A stretch of DNA of 10,820 bases, from NCBI GenBank assembly GCA_965367695.1, contig CBDUKB010000096.1, positions 1 through 10,820 on the forward strand, read 5' to 3'. Both the position numbers and the translations under genes were made by a program. Shown here piece after piece: positions 1 through 7,370 of this stretch. The notes beneath the pieces are model-generated. The model saw only the letters and a list, made by a program, of their open reading frames with translations, searched no databases and was not told the DNA's origin. Source of the stretch: Putridiphycobacter sp965367695 (lineage in GTDB: Bacteria > Bacteroidota > Bacteroidia > Flavobacteriales_D > Crocinitomicaceae). Every line of letters begins with the position of its first letter. Within the stretch, counting starts at the first letter, position 1.

Positions 1-280
1 TTATTTAATTCATCAACAAATGACATTAATAATTGGCATTTAAAAATAGCATCAGTAAATTAAAAATCATTGCCAATTGAAGGGTTTTAAAATCGTAAAC
101 CCATTATTTCAAAACCACATTAATCGCTCAACTCAATGCTTTTAAATCATTGAAATCAACACCGCTCAAAAATAAAAATAGCATTAAAACTTCCTGCAAA
201 ATGAAAATACTTGGGAAAGTTTTGTATTTTACAACAACGTCATTTTCCCCAAGCGTTTTAAAAACCCATAAAACCCAACC
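1..280. other. Non-coding stretch upstream of the serine hydrolase gene
   Basis: No credible gene is visible on either strand. The + frame that enters from the left edge stays open for only 20 codons, to a TAA at 61-63, too little to call a gene end. Two dyads are present: AATTGGCA at 31-38 with TGCCAATT at 71-78, and GGGTTT at 82-87 with AAACCC at 97-102. An 11-base direct repeat, AAAAATAGCAT, occurs at 42-52 and 174-184. I could not find a convincing TAnnTTTG promoter box for the following gene, although its promoter should lie here. Confidence 0.6.
82..102 (+). terminator. Weak stem-loop, possible terminator of an upstream gene
   Basis: GGGTTT (82-87) and AAACCC (97-102) are perfectly complementary around a 9-base loop and could form a short hairpin. 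The bases after it are only moderately T-rich (ATTATTTC), so this is a weak intrinsic terminator at best. It would serve a gene lying left of the window, which cannot be seen. Confidence 0.2.
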
Positions 281-2065
281 ATGATGAAAAATATTTTTCT
301 ATTAGTAATGCTATTACTTGCTGCAAATGTAATGGCACAAGACATTGATATTAAAAAATCGCTTAAAGGCTTTGATGCTTATATGGCAAAAGTTTTAGCA
401 GACTGGAATGAGCCGGGTGCAGGAGTGGCCATCATTTATAAAGGTGAATTAGTATTTGTGAAAGGATATGGCTATAGAGACTTTGGTAAAAAGTTACCTG
501 TCACCAAACACACTTTATTTCAAATCGCCTCAAACACAAAGCTTTTTACAACAATGGCAGCAGGTATGTTAGTGGAATCGGGATCACTTAAATGGGATGA
601 ACCCATTAAAGAGTCTGTTCCGGAATTAGCGTTTTATAATGATTTTTTAAACAACAATGTCACTTTAAGAGATATGTTGGGGCATAAAACTGGCATTTCA
701 AGACATGACATGATTTGGTTTCAGTCTGATTTTACCCGAAAAGAACTTTTTGACCGAATTAAGTATTTAGAACCTTCGATTCCCTTACGTCAAGATTTTA
801 TTTACAATAACTTAATGTATACGGCGGTCGGGTATTCCATTGAATTGATTACTGGAAAAACTTGGGAGCAATTTGTCACCGATAATATTTTAATTCCACT
901 GGAAATGAATAACACTATGTTCTCCATTGCAGAAATGCAAAAATCTGATGATCATGGTGTACCTTATGATGAGCGAAGAGATACGAACTTATTATATAAA
1001 ATTCCCTTGAAAGAAGATGGGGCAGGAGTAGGACCTGCTGGATCTATCATTACCAGTCTTGATGACCTTTCACACTGGGTAATTGCCATGATGAATGAAG
1101 GGATGTATAAAAACAAACAAGTATTGCCAAAAGCTGTTATCAAGGAATCTTTAAAACCTGGGATTGCTTTTAGAAATACTGCTTTGGAAAATAAAGGGTA
1201 TAATGAAAGTCTGAATTCAACTTATGGCATGGCAAGAAGTATTGAGGTTTATAAGGGTAATGTACTTACTAAACACGGAGGAGCTATGCCTGGTTTTCAT
1301 TCACAAGTTATGATGTTACCCTATAATGATATTGGCATAATCACTTATTCAATAGGTAACCAAGGAGCAAGTTTAGGCAATACCATTATTGCCTATCACC
1401 TGGTAGATAGGTTACTCGGATTAACACAAACCGACTGGAATGGACGCCGACTAGCCAATCATCTCCAAAATAAATCATTGGGTCAAAAAGCGCGTACCCA
1501 AGTTGGTTTCGATCATATTGAGGGAACCATACCCACACATGCAATAAGTAATTACGTAGGCGTTTATACGCATCCTGCTTATGGAGATTTTACAGTAACA
1601 AATAAAAAAGATTCTTTGTATTTCAATTTCAGAAACACCACTTTAGCCCTCACACATTATCATTATAACCGTTTTGATACGCCAGATGACGAAGTTTTTG
1701 GTAAGTGGAGTCTTAATTTCAATATCAATCCCCAAGGAGAAATTTCGGAAGCTATTATTTCAATAGATGAAGGACAAATGACCTTCACTAAAAAAGTGGA
1801 TGCCAAATTGTCGAGTTTAGCTGTTTTAAAACAATATATAGGTACCTACGAGTTTGCCGGTTCGGAATTTGAAATTGTAATCAAAAACAACAAACTCACC
1901 ATGCTGGGCACAATAGATGACATTTTAATTCCCTACAAAAAGCATGTATTTAAAGTCGAAAAATTTGATGATTTACAAATTGAATTTATTGTAAAAGACA
2001 ATGCAGTGCTTGGCTTACAGTACAAAAACACGGCAGGTGTATTTGAATGCAAAAAAATAAAATAA
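281..2065 (+). CDS. Secreted serine hydrolase, class C beta-lactamase/PBP family, with C-terminal DUF3471-like domains
   Basis: This 594-residue protein belongs to the serine hydrolases that share the beta-lactamase class C / penicillin-binding fold. Family members include esterases, D-amino-acid peptidases and carboxypeptidases, and the substrate here is unknown. Residues 1-19 form a signal peptide ending in a typical ...VMA|Q site, so it acts in the periplasm or on the envelope. The catalytic motifs are all present: S84-N-T-K87 (SxxK, nucleophile and base), Y175-N-N177 (YxN) and H332-G-G334. The catalytic domain spans about residues 30-385. Two beta-rich segments follow, starting at NYVGVY (about 424) and YIGTYE (about 525). 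They resemble DUF3471 or lipocalin-like tails often attached to this family. The ATG is followed at once by a second ATG; the upstream bases are A/C-rich with no Shine-Dalgarno. The CotH gene begins 57 bases downstream on the same strand and may share its transcript. The family call is firm. A true resistance beta-lactamase is unlikely given the tail domains. Confidence 0.93.
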   Translation: MMKNIFLLVMLLLAANVMAQDIDIKKSLKGFDAYMAKVLADWNEPGAGVAIIYKGELVFVKGYGYRDFGKKLPVTKHTLFQIASNTKLFTTMAAGMLVESGSLKWDEPIKESVPELAFYNDFLNNNVTLRDMLGHKTGISRHDMIWFQSDFTRKELFDRIKYLEPSIPLRQDFIYNNLMYTAVGYSIELITGKTWEQFVTDNILIPLEMNNTMFSIAEMQKSDDHGVPYDERRDTNLLYKIPLKEDGAGVGPAGSIITSLDDLSHWVIAMMNEGMYKNKQVLPKAVIKESLKPGIAFRNTALENKGYNESLNSTYGMARSIEVYKGNVLTKHGGAMPGFHSQVMMLPYNDIGIITYSIGNQGASLGNTIIAYHLVDRLLGLTQTDWNGRRLANHLQNKSLGQKARTQVGFDHIEGTIPTHAISNYVGVYTHPAYGDFTVTNKKDSLYFNFRNTTLALTHYHYNRFDTPDDEVFGKWSLNFNINPQGEISEAIISIDEGQMTFTKKVDAKLSSLAVLKQYIGTYEFAGSEFEIVIKNNKLTMLGTIDDILIPYKKHVFKVEKFDDLQIEFIVKDNAVLGLQYKNTAGVFECKKIK

Positions 2066-2122
2066 GAACTGCCACATGTAGCTTTTAATAGCTGTTTTCT
2101 AACTCCAATTAAATATACTACT

Positions 2123-3508
2123 ATGAAGAAAATAACCACGCGAATTGCTAGAATGGTATTGTTGCCTATATCTATCATTATGTTGATGTTTGTTTTGGCT
2201 AGCGCAATAGTATCATTTAAAAAAAATGATGCTGTTGAGGATATTGTTCCAACACGTAAGAAAAAGTATTTGACTCAAAATTCTGATGTCATTTTTGATC
2301 AAAAAAAATTACACACTTTTGAAATTATTATACCGAAAGAAAACTTAGAAAAAATTGATGCCGACCCAACTGCCGAACAATACGTGGCAGCTGACCTAAA
2401 ATTTAAAGGCGAAATAATAAGCACAGTAGGCATACGTTACAAAGGTTCGGTTGGTGCTTTTGTTGGATCTGTTTCTGGGAAAGATTGGGCGAATCCCTCC
2501 GGCTACAAAACGGCTACAAAAATATCCATGAAAGTTAAAATTAATTGGAAAGGATCTGATCGGACTTTTTATGGCTTAAAAAAATTGCAATTTCACTCTC
2601 AAAACCTTGATGCTAGCCAAATGCGTGAGCGATTTGGCTATTGGCTTTTTCGAGAAATGGGTGTCATAGCGCCTCGGTCAGTACATGCGCGTTTAGTGAT
2701 AAATGGTGAGTATTACGGTGTTTATGCTTTAACTGAGCAAGTAGATGAGCAATTCATTGCCGAAAACTATCAAGGAATTGTTGGAAATTTATACAAGGAA
2801 GCATGGCCGCTTAACTATCTAGGTGCTGCAACAGACACTGCTAGGTTTTTAACTAAACTAAAAACCAATAAAATGAATGCACCAAATGCTAATTTGACTT
2901 TAGATTTTGCGCATGAAATAATAAATGCAAATGAAGAAGAATTGAGGGCTTTAATCATTAAAAAGATGAATTTAAATCAGATTATTGCCCATATAATGGT
3001 TGATAGGATGATCAGAAATGATGATGGACCTTTTCATTGGTATTGCTTTAATAGCCGCTGTGGTAATCATAATTTTTATTGGTACGAAGATCCAACACAC
3101 CAAAAATTTCACATGATTCCTTGGGATTTAGATAACGCGTTTCAAAACATTGTGGGCAGACCCAACAGGGTCACAAAAATAGTGGACGACTGGGGTGAAA
3201 TTTCGAATGATTGTGAACCATTTAATACCGCCGCTAAGAAATTACAACAGAAATCAGCTGCATGCGACAAGCTGACCAGAGGTTGGATAAGCTTCAGACA
3301 TGAATATGATTCTTTAAAAAGTGTATTCATGAATGGCCCTTTTTCAGAAGCTATTGTAAATGAGAAATTAGATGAATGGTCGAAACAAATTAGAAAAGCA
3401 ACAAAAGAGGCTGCTGAAATACACGAAGATGCCATTAAAGAGGAAGAATGGGACAGTAGAATGGATTCCCTGAGAAGTCAATTGAAATTTGCCCGATTAA
3501 ATTTTTAA
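2123..3508 (+). CDS. Membrane-anchored CotH-family protein (predicted atypical kinase)
   Basis: The 461-residue product matches the CotH family, named for the Bacillus spore-coat kinase CotH, which phosphorylates serines of coat proteins. An N-terminal basic segment and hydrophobic helix (about 11-32) with no clear cleavage site suggest a signal anchor with the enzyme outside the cytoplasm. Family landmarks appear in order: an IRYKGS motif (104-109), a K-x-x-FYGLKKLQFHS-type strand (about 147-159), an EYYGVYALTEQVDE strand (196-209), D294-RMIRNDDG (294-302) and the metal-site block HNFYWYEDP...MIPWDLD (316-337). By analogy with CotH, an Asp of N299-D300-D301 would be catalytic and D335 or D337 would bind metal; this is inferred. 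The charged helical C-terminus ending in a W...L...R pattern is normal for the family. Many Bacteroidota CotH proteins carry lamin-tail or T9SS domains; this one has neither. It lies 57 bases after a serine hydrolase gene. The substrate is unknown. Confidence 0.88.
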   Translation: MKKITTRIARMVLLPISIIMLMFVLASAIVSFKKNDAVEDIVPTRKKKYLTQNSDVIFDQKKLHTFEIIIPKENLEKIDADPTAEQYVAADLKFKGEIISTVGIRYKGSVGAFVGSVSGKDWANPSGYKTATKISMKVKINWKGSDRTFYGLKKLQFHSQNLDASQMRERFGYWLFREMGVIAPRSVHARLVINGEYYGVYALTEQVDEQFIAENYQGIVGNLYKEAWPLNYLGAATDTARFLTKLKTNKMNAPNANLTLDFAHEIINANEEELRALIIKKMNLNQIIAHIMVDRMIRNDDGPFHWYCFNSRCGNHNFYWYEDPTHQKFHMIPWDLDNAFQNIVGRPNRVTKIVDDWGEISNDCEPFNTAAKKLQQKSAACDKLTRGWISFRHEYDSLKSVFMNGPFSEAIVNEKLDEWSKQIRKATKEAAEIHEDAIKEEEWDSRMDSLRSQLKFARLNF

Positions 3509-3654
3509 ATTGCAGTCAAGCAAACTAAGGAAGGTATATTACGGGCAAAGAAAATACCATGTTGGTCTCATGTAAATCTCAATCCTAAAGTGCGAGAAGG
3601 GAATAAACGGTCATACAAGGCAATGATTCATAAATTACATTATCGCTTTAAAGT

Positions 3655-3684
3655 CTTCGAATTCAATGAGTTTCGAAGGTTTTA
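3655..3684 (+). terminator. Candidate intrinsic terminator after the CotH gene
   Basis: CTTCGAA (3655-3661) and TTCGAAG (3672-3678) form a perfect 7-base stem around a 10-base loop, extendable by G-T pairs. It is followed by GTTTTATAT. The stem is A/T-heavy and the T-run short, so strength is uncertain. Position, 147 bases after the CotH stop and upstream of the next promoter-like box, fits a terminator. Confidence 0.35.
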
Positions 3685-3790
3685 TATACTTAAATGATGA
3701 TGAAAAATTTTTCTATTAATTAGCGGTTTATGTCTACTTAATAATTCCTAATTGTAAGATGATTACATTTTAGATTTAGTTTTTATTTGC

Positions 3791-3798
3791 TAAATTTG
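3791..3798 (+). promoter_or_regulatory. Candidate -7 promoter box for the beta-propeller gene
   Basis: TAAATTTG matches the Bacteroidota -7 consensus TAnnTTTG exactly. The expected TTG about 17-23 bases upstream is not present; only a T-rich TTTTAG lies near 3768-3773. If used, transcription would start just after 3800, leaving a leader of roughly 65 bases before the TTG start at 3868. Confidence 0.35.
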
Positions 3799-3867
3799 AT
3801 ACGGTGATGCAATATGTGATCATGATTAAATCTATTTTCTGTAAATAAATTAAAAAACTGAAATAAT

Positions 3868-5211
3868 TTGACTGGAAAAATAAATACGCTATTAGTTGTA
3901 TGTTGTTGTTATTCATTATTTTCAATAGCGTTTGGTCAAGAAAACTGGGTGAAACACCAATCTCCAGTCCTTCCACATGCTGCATTGTTTCCAAATTGGA
4001 ATGGAATTGCGAGTGCAGATGCTTTTGTAATGAATGACAATGATACACTTAAAATGTGGTTTGCTGGAAGTGGATGGACTGCAATAACAGATACATTGGC
4101 GCATGTTAGAGTAGGGTACGCTTGGTCTACTGATGGAATTAATTGGATTCAACACCCAAACAATCCCGTGATGGATATTAGTATGGATACTGCTGATTTT
4201 GATTCAGATGGGATAGAAACACCGACAGTTATCAAAGATATAAATGCCCCACAAACTGAACGGTATAAAATGTGGTATGCTGGACGAAAATCATTGGGAA
4301 CAGGAATAAATGACCATCAATTTGGCTATGCATATTCCGCTGATGGTATTAATTGGACAAAATATTTTGGGAATCCAATTTTAGCTGCAGGCAGCCCTAC
4401 TGAATGGTACAATACATTTATTTCAAGTCCATCTGTATTAAAAGATAACAACACTTACAAAATGTGGTTTACGGCACCCGACCTAGTTGTAAATGGTCAA
4501 CCAACCGATAATAAATCGAATATTGGTTATGCCACTTCAACAGATGGTATAAACTGGACAGTATACCCTGCAGCTGTATTAATTGCAGGTACTCAAAACA
4601 ATTGGGATGCTGCAGCTGCTGCCGAACCCAGTGTATTGAAAGTAGGTAATACATATCACATGTGGTATTCAGCACTTGATCATTGGTCCATAGAAAATTT
4701 TGCTGTTGGATACGCCACGAGCATTGATGGGATCAATTGGACAAAATCATCCAATAATCCTGTCCTTGATATTGGCTTCTCAGATGATTGGGATGCTTAT
4801 TGGGCATCTCATCCAACTGTAATATTTGATTCTACTAGTAATCAGTTTAAAATGTGGTACACAGGTCGTGATATTAATGATGTTGCAATGGATACCGTTA
4901 CTTCACTTTCTTCTTATACTTGGGATATTGGGTACGCTTATTCCGCCAATATTGCAGTAATCATCTCTTCAAATCGCGAAAATGTAGACATTTCTATTTA
5001 TCCAAATCCTACCAAAGGCAAGTTTACGATTCATGCATCAGAAAATTATTCAAAAATAGAAGTCTCAATTTTTTCAATGTTAGGAGAAAAGCTAATAAAC
5101 ATCAAGAATGAAACAGTAATTAATCTTGAGCAGCTAGCAGTCGGAACCTATTTTTTGAAGGCAGAAATAGACGGGAGCATTGAAACAAGAAAAATAATAA
5201 AAATAAAATAA
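3868..5211 (+). CDS. Secreted five-bladed beta-propeller (GH43/GH130-like fold) with T9SS sorting domain
   Basis: The 447-residue protein has a signal peptide ending near ...AFGQ (residue 24), a repeat region and a C-terminal type A T9SS sorting domain. The sorting domain starts at ISIYPNPTKGKF (about 375) and ends with the basic tail KIIKIK. Secretion through the outer membrane by the type IX system is therefore expected. The middle has five repeats spaced 64-72 residues apart, each with a KMWY-like strand (62, 134, 198, 264, 328) followed by a GYA strand. After the first four GYA strands comes DGINW, usually with an NPV/NPI turn. This is the pattern of five-bladed propellers of glycoside hydrolases of the GH43/GH130/GH32 type. 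I cannot pick out catalytic acids, so enzyme activity is unproven; it could be a carbohydrate-binding or inactive propeller. The start is TTG: a TGA lies two codons upstream in frame, and the signal peptide begins immediately, so no upstream ATG is possible. Family fold and secretion route are firm; substrate is unknown. Confidence 0.85.
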   Translation: MTGKINTLLVVCCCYSLFSIAFGQENWVKHQSPVLPHAALFPNWNGIASADAFVMNDNDTLKMWFAGSGWTAITDTLAHVRVGYAWSTDGINWIQHPNNPVMDISMDTADFDSDGIETPTVIKDINAPQTERYKMWYAGRKSLGTGINDHQFGYAYSADGINWTKYFGNPILAAGSPTEWYNTFISSPSVLKDNNTYKMWFTAPDLVVNGQPTDNKSNIGYATSTDGINWTVYPAAVLIAGTQNNWDAAAAAEPSVLKVGNTYHMWYSALDHWSIENFAVGYATSIDGINWTKSSNNPVLDIGFSDDWDAYWASHPTVIFDSTSNQFKMWYTGRDINDVAMDTVTSLSSYTWDIGYAYSANIAVIISSNRENVDISIYPNPTKGKFTIHASENYSKIEVSIFSMLGEKLINIKNETVINLEQLAVGTYFLKAEIDGSIETRKIIKIK

Positions 5212-5251
5212 AGTCAAAGTAAATAATTCGAACGTAACAAATTGATTATGA

Positions 5252-5299
5252 GTTGTAATTTGTCAAGGGTTGTAATTTAAGTGGGCCCAATTGTAACTT
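5252..5299 (+). repeat. Three short direct repeats (GTTGTAATTT type)
   Basis: GTTGTAATTT occurs exactly at 5252-5261 and 5269-5278, with a related ATTGTAACTT at 5290-5299. The starts are 17 and 21 bases apart. They lie just upstream of, and touch, the candidate permease promoter, so they might be binding sites for a regulator. Chance similarity in AT-rich DNA cannot be excluded. Confidence 0.35.
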
Positions 5300-5328
5300 G
5301 AAACCAACTTGATTCGCCCTTAAATTTT
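5298..5328 (+). promoter_or_regulatory. Candidate promoter of the APC permease gene
   Basis: TTG at 5298-5300, a 20-base spacer, and TAAATTTT at 5321-5328 (7 of 8 bases of TAnnTTTG) fit the Bacteroidota promoter layout. Transcription would begin near 5333, giving a leader of about 30 bases before the ATG at 5363. Confidence 0.4.
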
Positions 5329-5362
5329 ATGCTTTGCATGATGTTCAATTAGATAGTATGAG

Positions 5363-6688
5363 ATGACAATACATAGAAAGAGAAATAAAAAATTAGGTTT
5401 AGCAGAATTGATAGCCATAGCTTTGGGCGGTATGGTTGGTGGTGGGATTTTTACCATACTTGGAATATCAGTTTCAATGATTGGTAATTTAACTCCAATT
5501 GCTATTATAATTGGCGGTTTAATTGCGGCATTGGCTGCCTATTCTTATGTGAAATTAGGCTTGTACTATCGAGATGAAGGTGCTACTTATTCTTTTTATA
5601 AAAGAACTTATTCAGACTCTCATTTTTCGGCTGCTGCAATTGGTTGGTTTATCATTTTTGGATATATCAGTACACTCGCATTATATGCCTATACTTTTTC
5701 ATCTTATGCCATCAGTAGTACTGATTTTGCTGATAATATTTGGATTAGAAAAGTAATTGCAATCAGTGTAATCGGAATTTTCACACTGATTAACATATGG
5801 AGTGTAAATGGCATGGGCAAAATTGAAGATTTGATGGTGTATACCAAATTAGTTGTTTTAACAATTATTTCGGTAGTACTCATGCAACATGGAACGACTG
5901 ATTTTGGGACTTTTATTGACAATATGGCATTAGATGCTAAAAATTCGAGTGTCTTCTCCATATTGATTGTTGCTTCCTTAACTTTTGTTGCGTACGAGGG
6001 GTTTCAGTTAGTGATTAATGCTGTTAAGGAAATGAAAAATCCTGAAAAGAATATTCCAAGAGCTATTTATTCAGCAATCAGTTTGGCGGTTTTAATTTAT
6101 GTGGTGATTTCCATAGGTGCATTATTTGCTATTCCCACAGATGAAATTGTTAAGAATAAAGAATATGCACTTGCGGCTGGCGCAGGTAAGGTACTTGGGA
6201 AATTAGGAACAAATCTTGTAATTCTTGGTGCAATTTTGGCAACAAGTAGTGCGATAAGTGGAACTGTATTTGGTTCATCAAGACAAATGTCAGTGGTTGC
6301 GAAAGATGGTTACTTCCCTCATTGGTTATCAATTAGAAAGAATAATAGCCCTCAAAATGCCATTGTTGGAATGGCAGTCATGGCAAGTATCTTAATTCTA
6401 ATAGGCGGGCTTGAATTAATTCTTGAATTTGGCAGTATTACTTTCCTTTTAGTTTCATTATTAATGGCAATTGCGAACTATAAAATAAGAGATAAAACGA
6501 ATTCGTCTAAATTTCTTACAGCATTATCAATTGCTGGATTAGGAGTTGGTGGAATTCTTATTTTATACTACGAATTTACTACCAAATGGGAACAGATGAT
6601 TACAATCATAGTACTTTATTTAATTTTGGCTTTTGGTGCTTGGAGGTATTCGAAAAAACAAGCATTTGAAAATATAAAAAGGACATAA
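5363..6688 (+). CDS. APC-superfamily permease (amino acid transporter)
   Basis: The 441-residue protein has about twelve predicted membrane helices and the hallmarks of the amino acid-polyamine-organocation superfamily. Helix 1 contains the glycine-rich substrate and ion site GGMVGGGIF (22-30). Helix 6 contains YEGFQ (211-215), followed by the loop motif VKEMKNPEKNIPRAI (221-235). The S-S-R-Q...A-K-D-G-Y-F-P-H segment (305-320) after helix 8 is also typical. Such proteins import amino acids or related organic cations by proton or sodium symport, or exchange them; the substrate cannot be read from sequence. It lies in the inner membrane. A minimal ATG-AGA-TGA at 5358-5366 overlaps the chosen ATG. 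Length is normal for the family. A promoter-like pair lies at 5298-5328, and the DUF2200 gene follows after 78 bases, possibly co-transcribed. Confidence 0.9.
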   Translation: MTIHRKRNKKLGLAELIAIALGGMVGGGIFTILGISVSMIGNLTPIAIIIGGLIAALAAYSYVKLGLYYRDEGATYSFYKRTYSDSHFSAAAIGWFIIFGYISTLALYAYTFSSYAISSTDFADNIWIRKVIAISVIGIFTLINIWSVNGMGKIEDLMVYTKLVVLTIISVVLMQHGTTDFGTFIDNMALDAKNSSVFSILIVASLTFVAYEGFQLVINAVKEMKNPEKNIPRAIYSAISLAVLIYVVISIGALFAIPTDEIVKNKEYALAAGAGKVLGKLGTNLVILGAILATSSAISGTVFGSSRQMSVVAKDGYFPHWLSIRKNNSPQNAIVGMAVMASILILIGGLELILEFGSITFLLVSLLMAIANYKIRDKTNSSKFLTALSIAGLGVGGILILYYEFTTKWEQMITIIVLYLILAFGAWRYSKKQAFENIKRT

Positions 6689-6766
6689 CCCCTTGAGGCA
6701 ATAACCTAGCTCCTTTAAACATACAAGGATGCACGTCCCAAGACTGAATAACCATAAAAAAAGAAA

Positions 6767-7141
6767 ATGAAAGTTACACCTGAACATATTGAACGAATTA
6801 AAAAAATGAAATTTTTCTCTGTCTATCCACATTACGTGACCAAGGTGGAAAAGAAAGGTAGAACCAAAGATGAATTGCACCAAGTAATAACATGGTTGAC
6901 TGGATTTGATGACAGTAAAATTCAAAAGTTAATAGATGAGCAAGTTACTTTTGAAGAATTCTTTAAACGGGCAAAATTAAACCCTAATGCGCATTTGATC
7001 AAAGGCGTTATTTGTGGCTACCGAATTGAAGAAATAGAAAACCTTTTAACCCGACAAGTAAGATATTTGGATAAATTGGTTGATGAATTAGCCAAAGGTC
7101 GCAAAATGGAAAAAATTTTACGTGAAGATAATGCAGGTTAG
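6767..7141 (+). CDS. DUF2200 family protein
   Basis: This 124-residue protein matches the DUF2200 family across its full length. Landmarks are an FxSVYPHYVTKVEKKGR segment (about 17-33), a VITWLTGF segment (41-48), FEEFFKRAKLNPNAHLIKGVICGYRIEEIE (start about 63, in parts) and the conserved tail RYLDKLVDELAKG...MEKILR (98-119). It has no signal peptide or membrane helix and should be a small soluble cytoplasmic protein. No biochemical function is established for the family to my knowledge. The ATG is preceded by an A-rich run (AAAAAAAGAAA), typical of Bacteroidota starts. It lies 78 bases after the permease gene, with no clear promoter box of its own in the gap. Confidence 0.88.
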   Translation: MKVTPEHIERIKKMKFFSVYPHYVTKVEKKGRTKDELHQVITWLTGFDDSKIQKLIDEQVTFEEFFKRAKLNPNAHLIKGVICGYRIEEIENLLTRQVRYLDKLVDELAKGRKMEKILREDNAG

Positions 7142-7238
7142 AAATGAGGTGATTTGGTGAATTATACCTAGCTTTATGGGAAGTATGTGCCAGTAAAATT
7201 TATGAAAAACAATGGTTGAAGTTTTTTGATAACAGTAG

Positions 7239-7254
7239 TTGTATAATTATACAA
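7239..7254. promoter_or_regulatory. Perfect 16-base palindrome upstream of the dioxygenase gene
   Basis: TTGTATAATTATACAA equals its own reverse complement over all 16 bases. It lies 116 bases before the dioxygenase start and contains TATAAT. Such a dyad could be an operator for a dimeric regulator. No promoter of the usual Bacteroidota spacing overlaps it, and no regulator gene is adjacent, so the role is a guess. Confidence 0.3.
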
Positions 7255-7370
7255 TCCTTGTCAGAAGGATGAAAGTCAAATGAAGGTTACAATGAGGCCG
7301 CAAAGATTGATCAGATTTGATTTAGAACAATTCTGGACCAATTTATTTATTTCTTTCAAAACGCCAGCAA

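Larger units (their letters stand above)
3509..3867. other. Intergenic region of 359 bases between the CotH and beta-propeller genes
   Basis: No gene is assigned. The CotH reading frame stays open for 62 codons after its TAA stop, to a TGA near 3695-3697. It has no good start until an ATG at codon 39, and the CotH family already ends naturally before the TAA. A hairpin at 3655-3678 may end CotH transcription. A TAAATTTG box at 3791-3798 may start transcription of the next gene. The rest is AT-rich with no further structure I could support. Confidence 0.55.

Noticed and set aside
3694..3720. ATGATGAAAAAT followed by TTTTCTATTA, nearly the same as the start of the serine hydrolase gene at 281
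   Set aside because: The match is short and low in complexity and the frame stops after 8 codons, so a remnant of a second hydrolase gene is not supported.
3776..4048. 90-codon minus-strand ORF overlapping the start of the propeller gene
   Set aside because: It lies mostly antisense to a confident secreted protein and its composition is that of a shadow frame.
5276..5330. Bulged stem (TTTAA-GGGC with GCCC-TTAAA, followed by TTTTAT), possible terminator of the propeller gene
   Set aside because: The loop is 29 bases with a 2-base bulge and the same bases fit better as the permease promoter.
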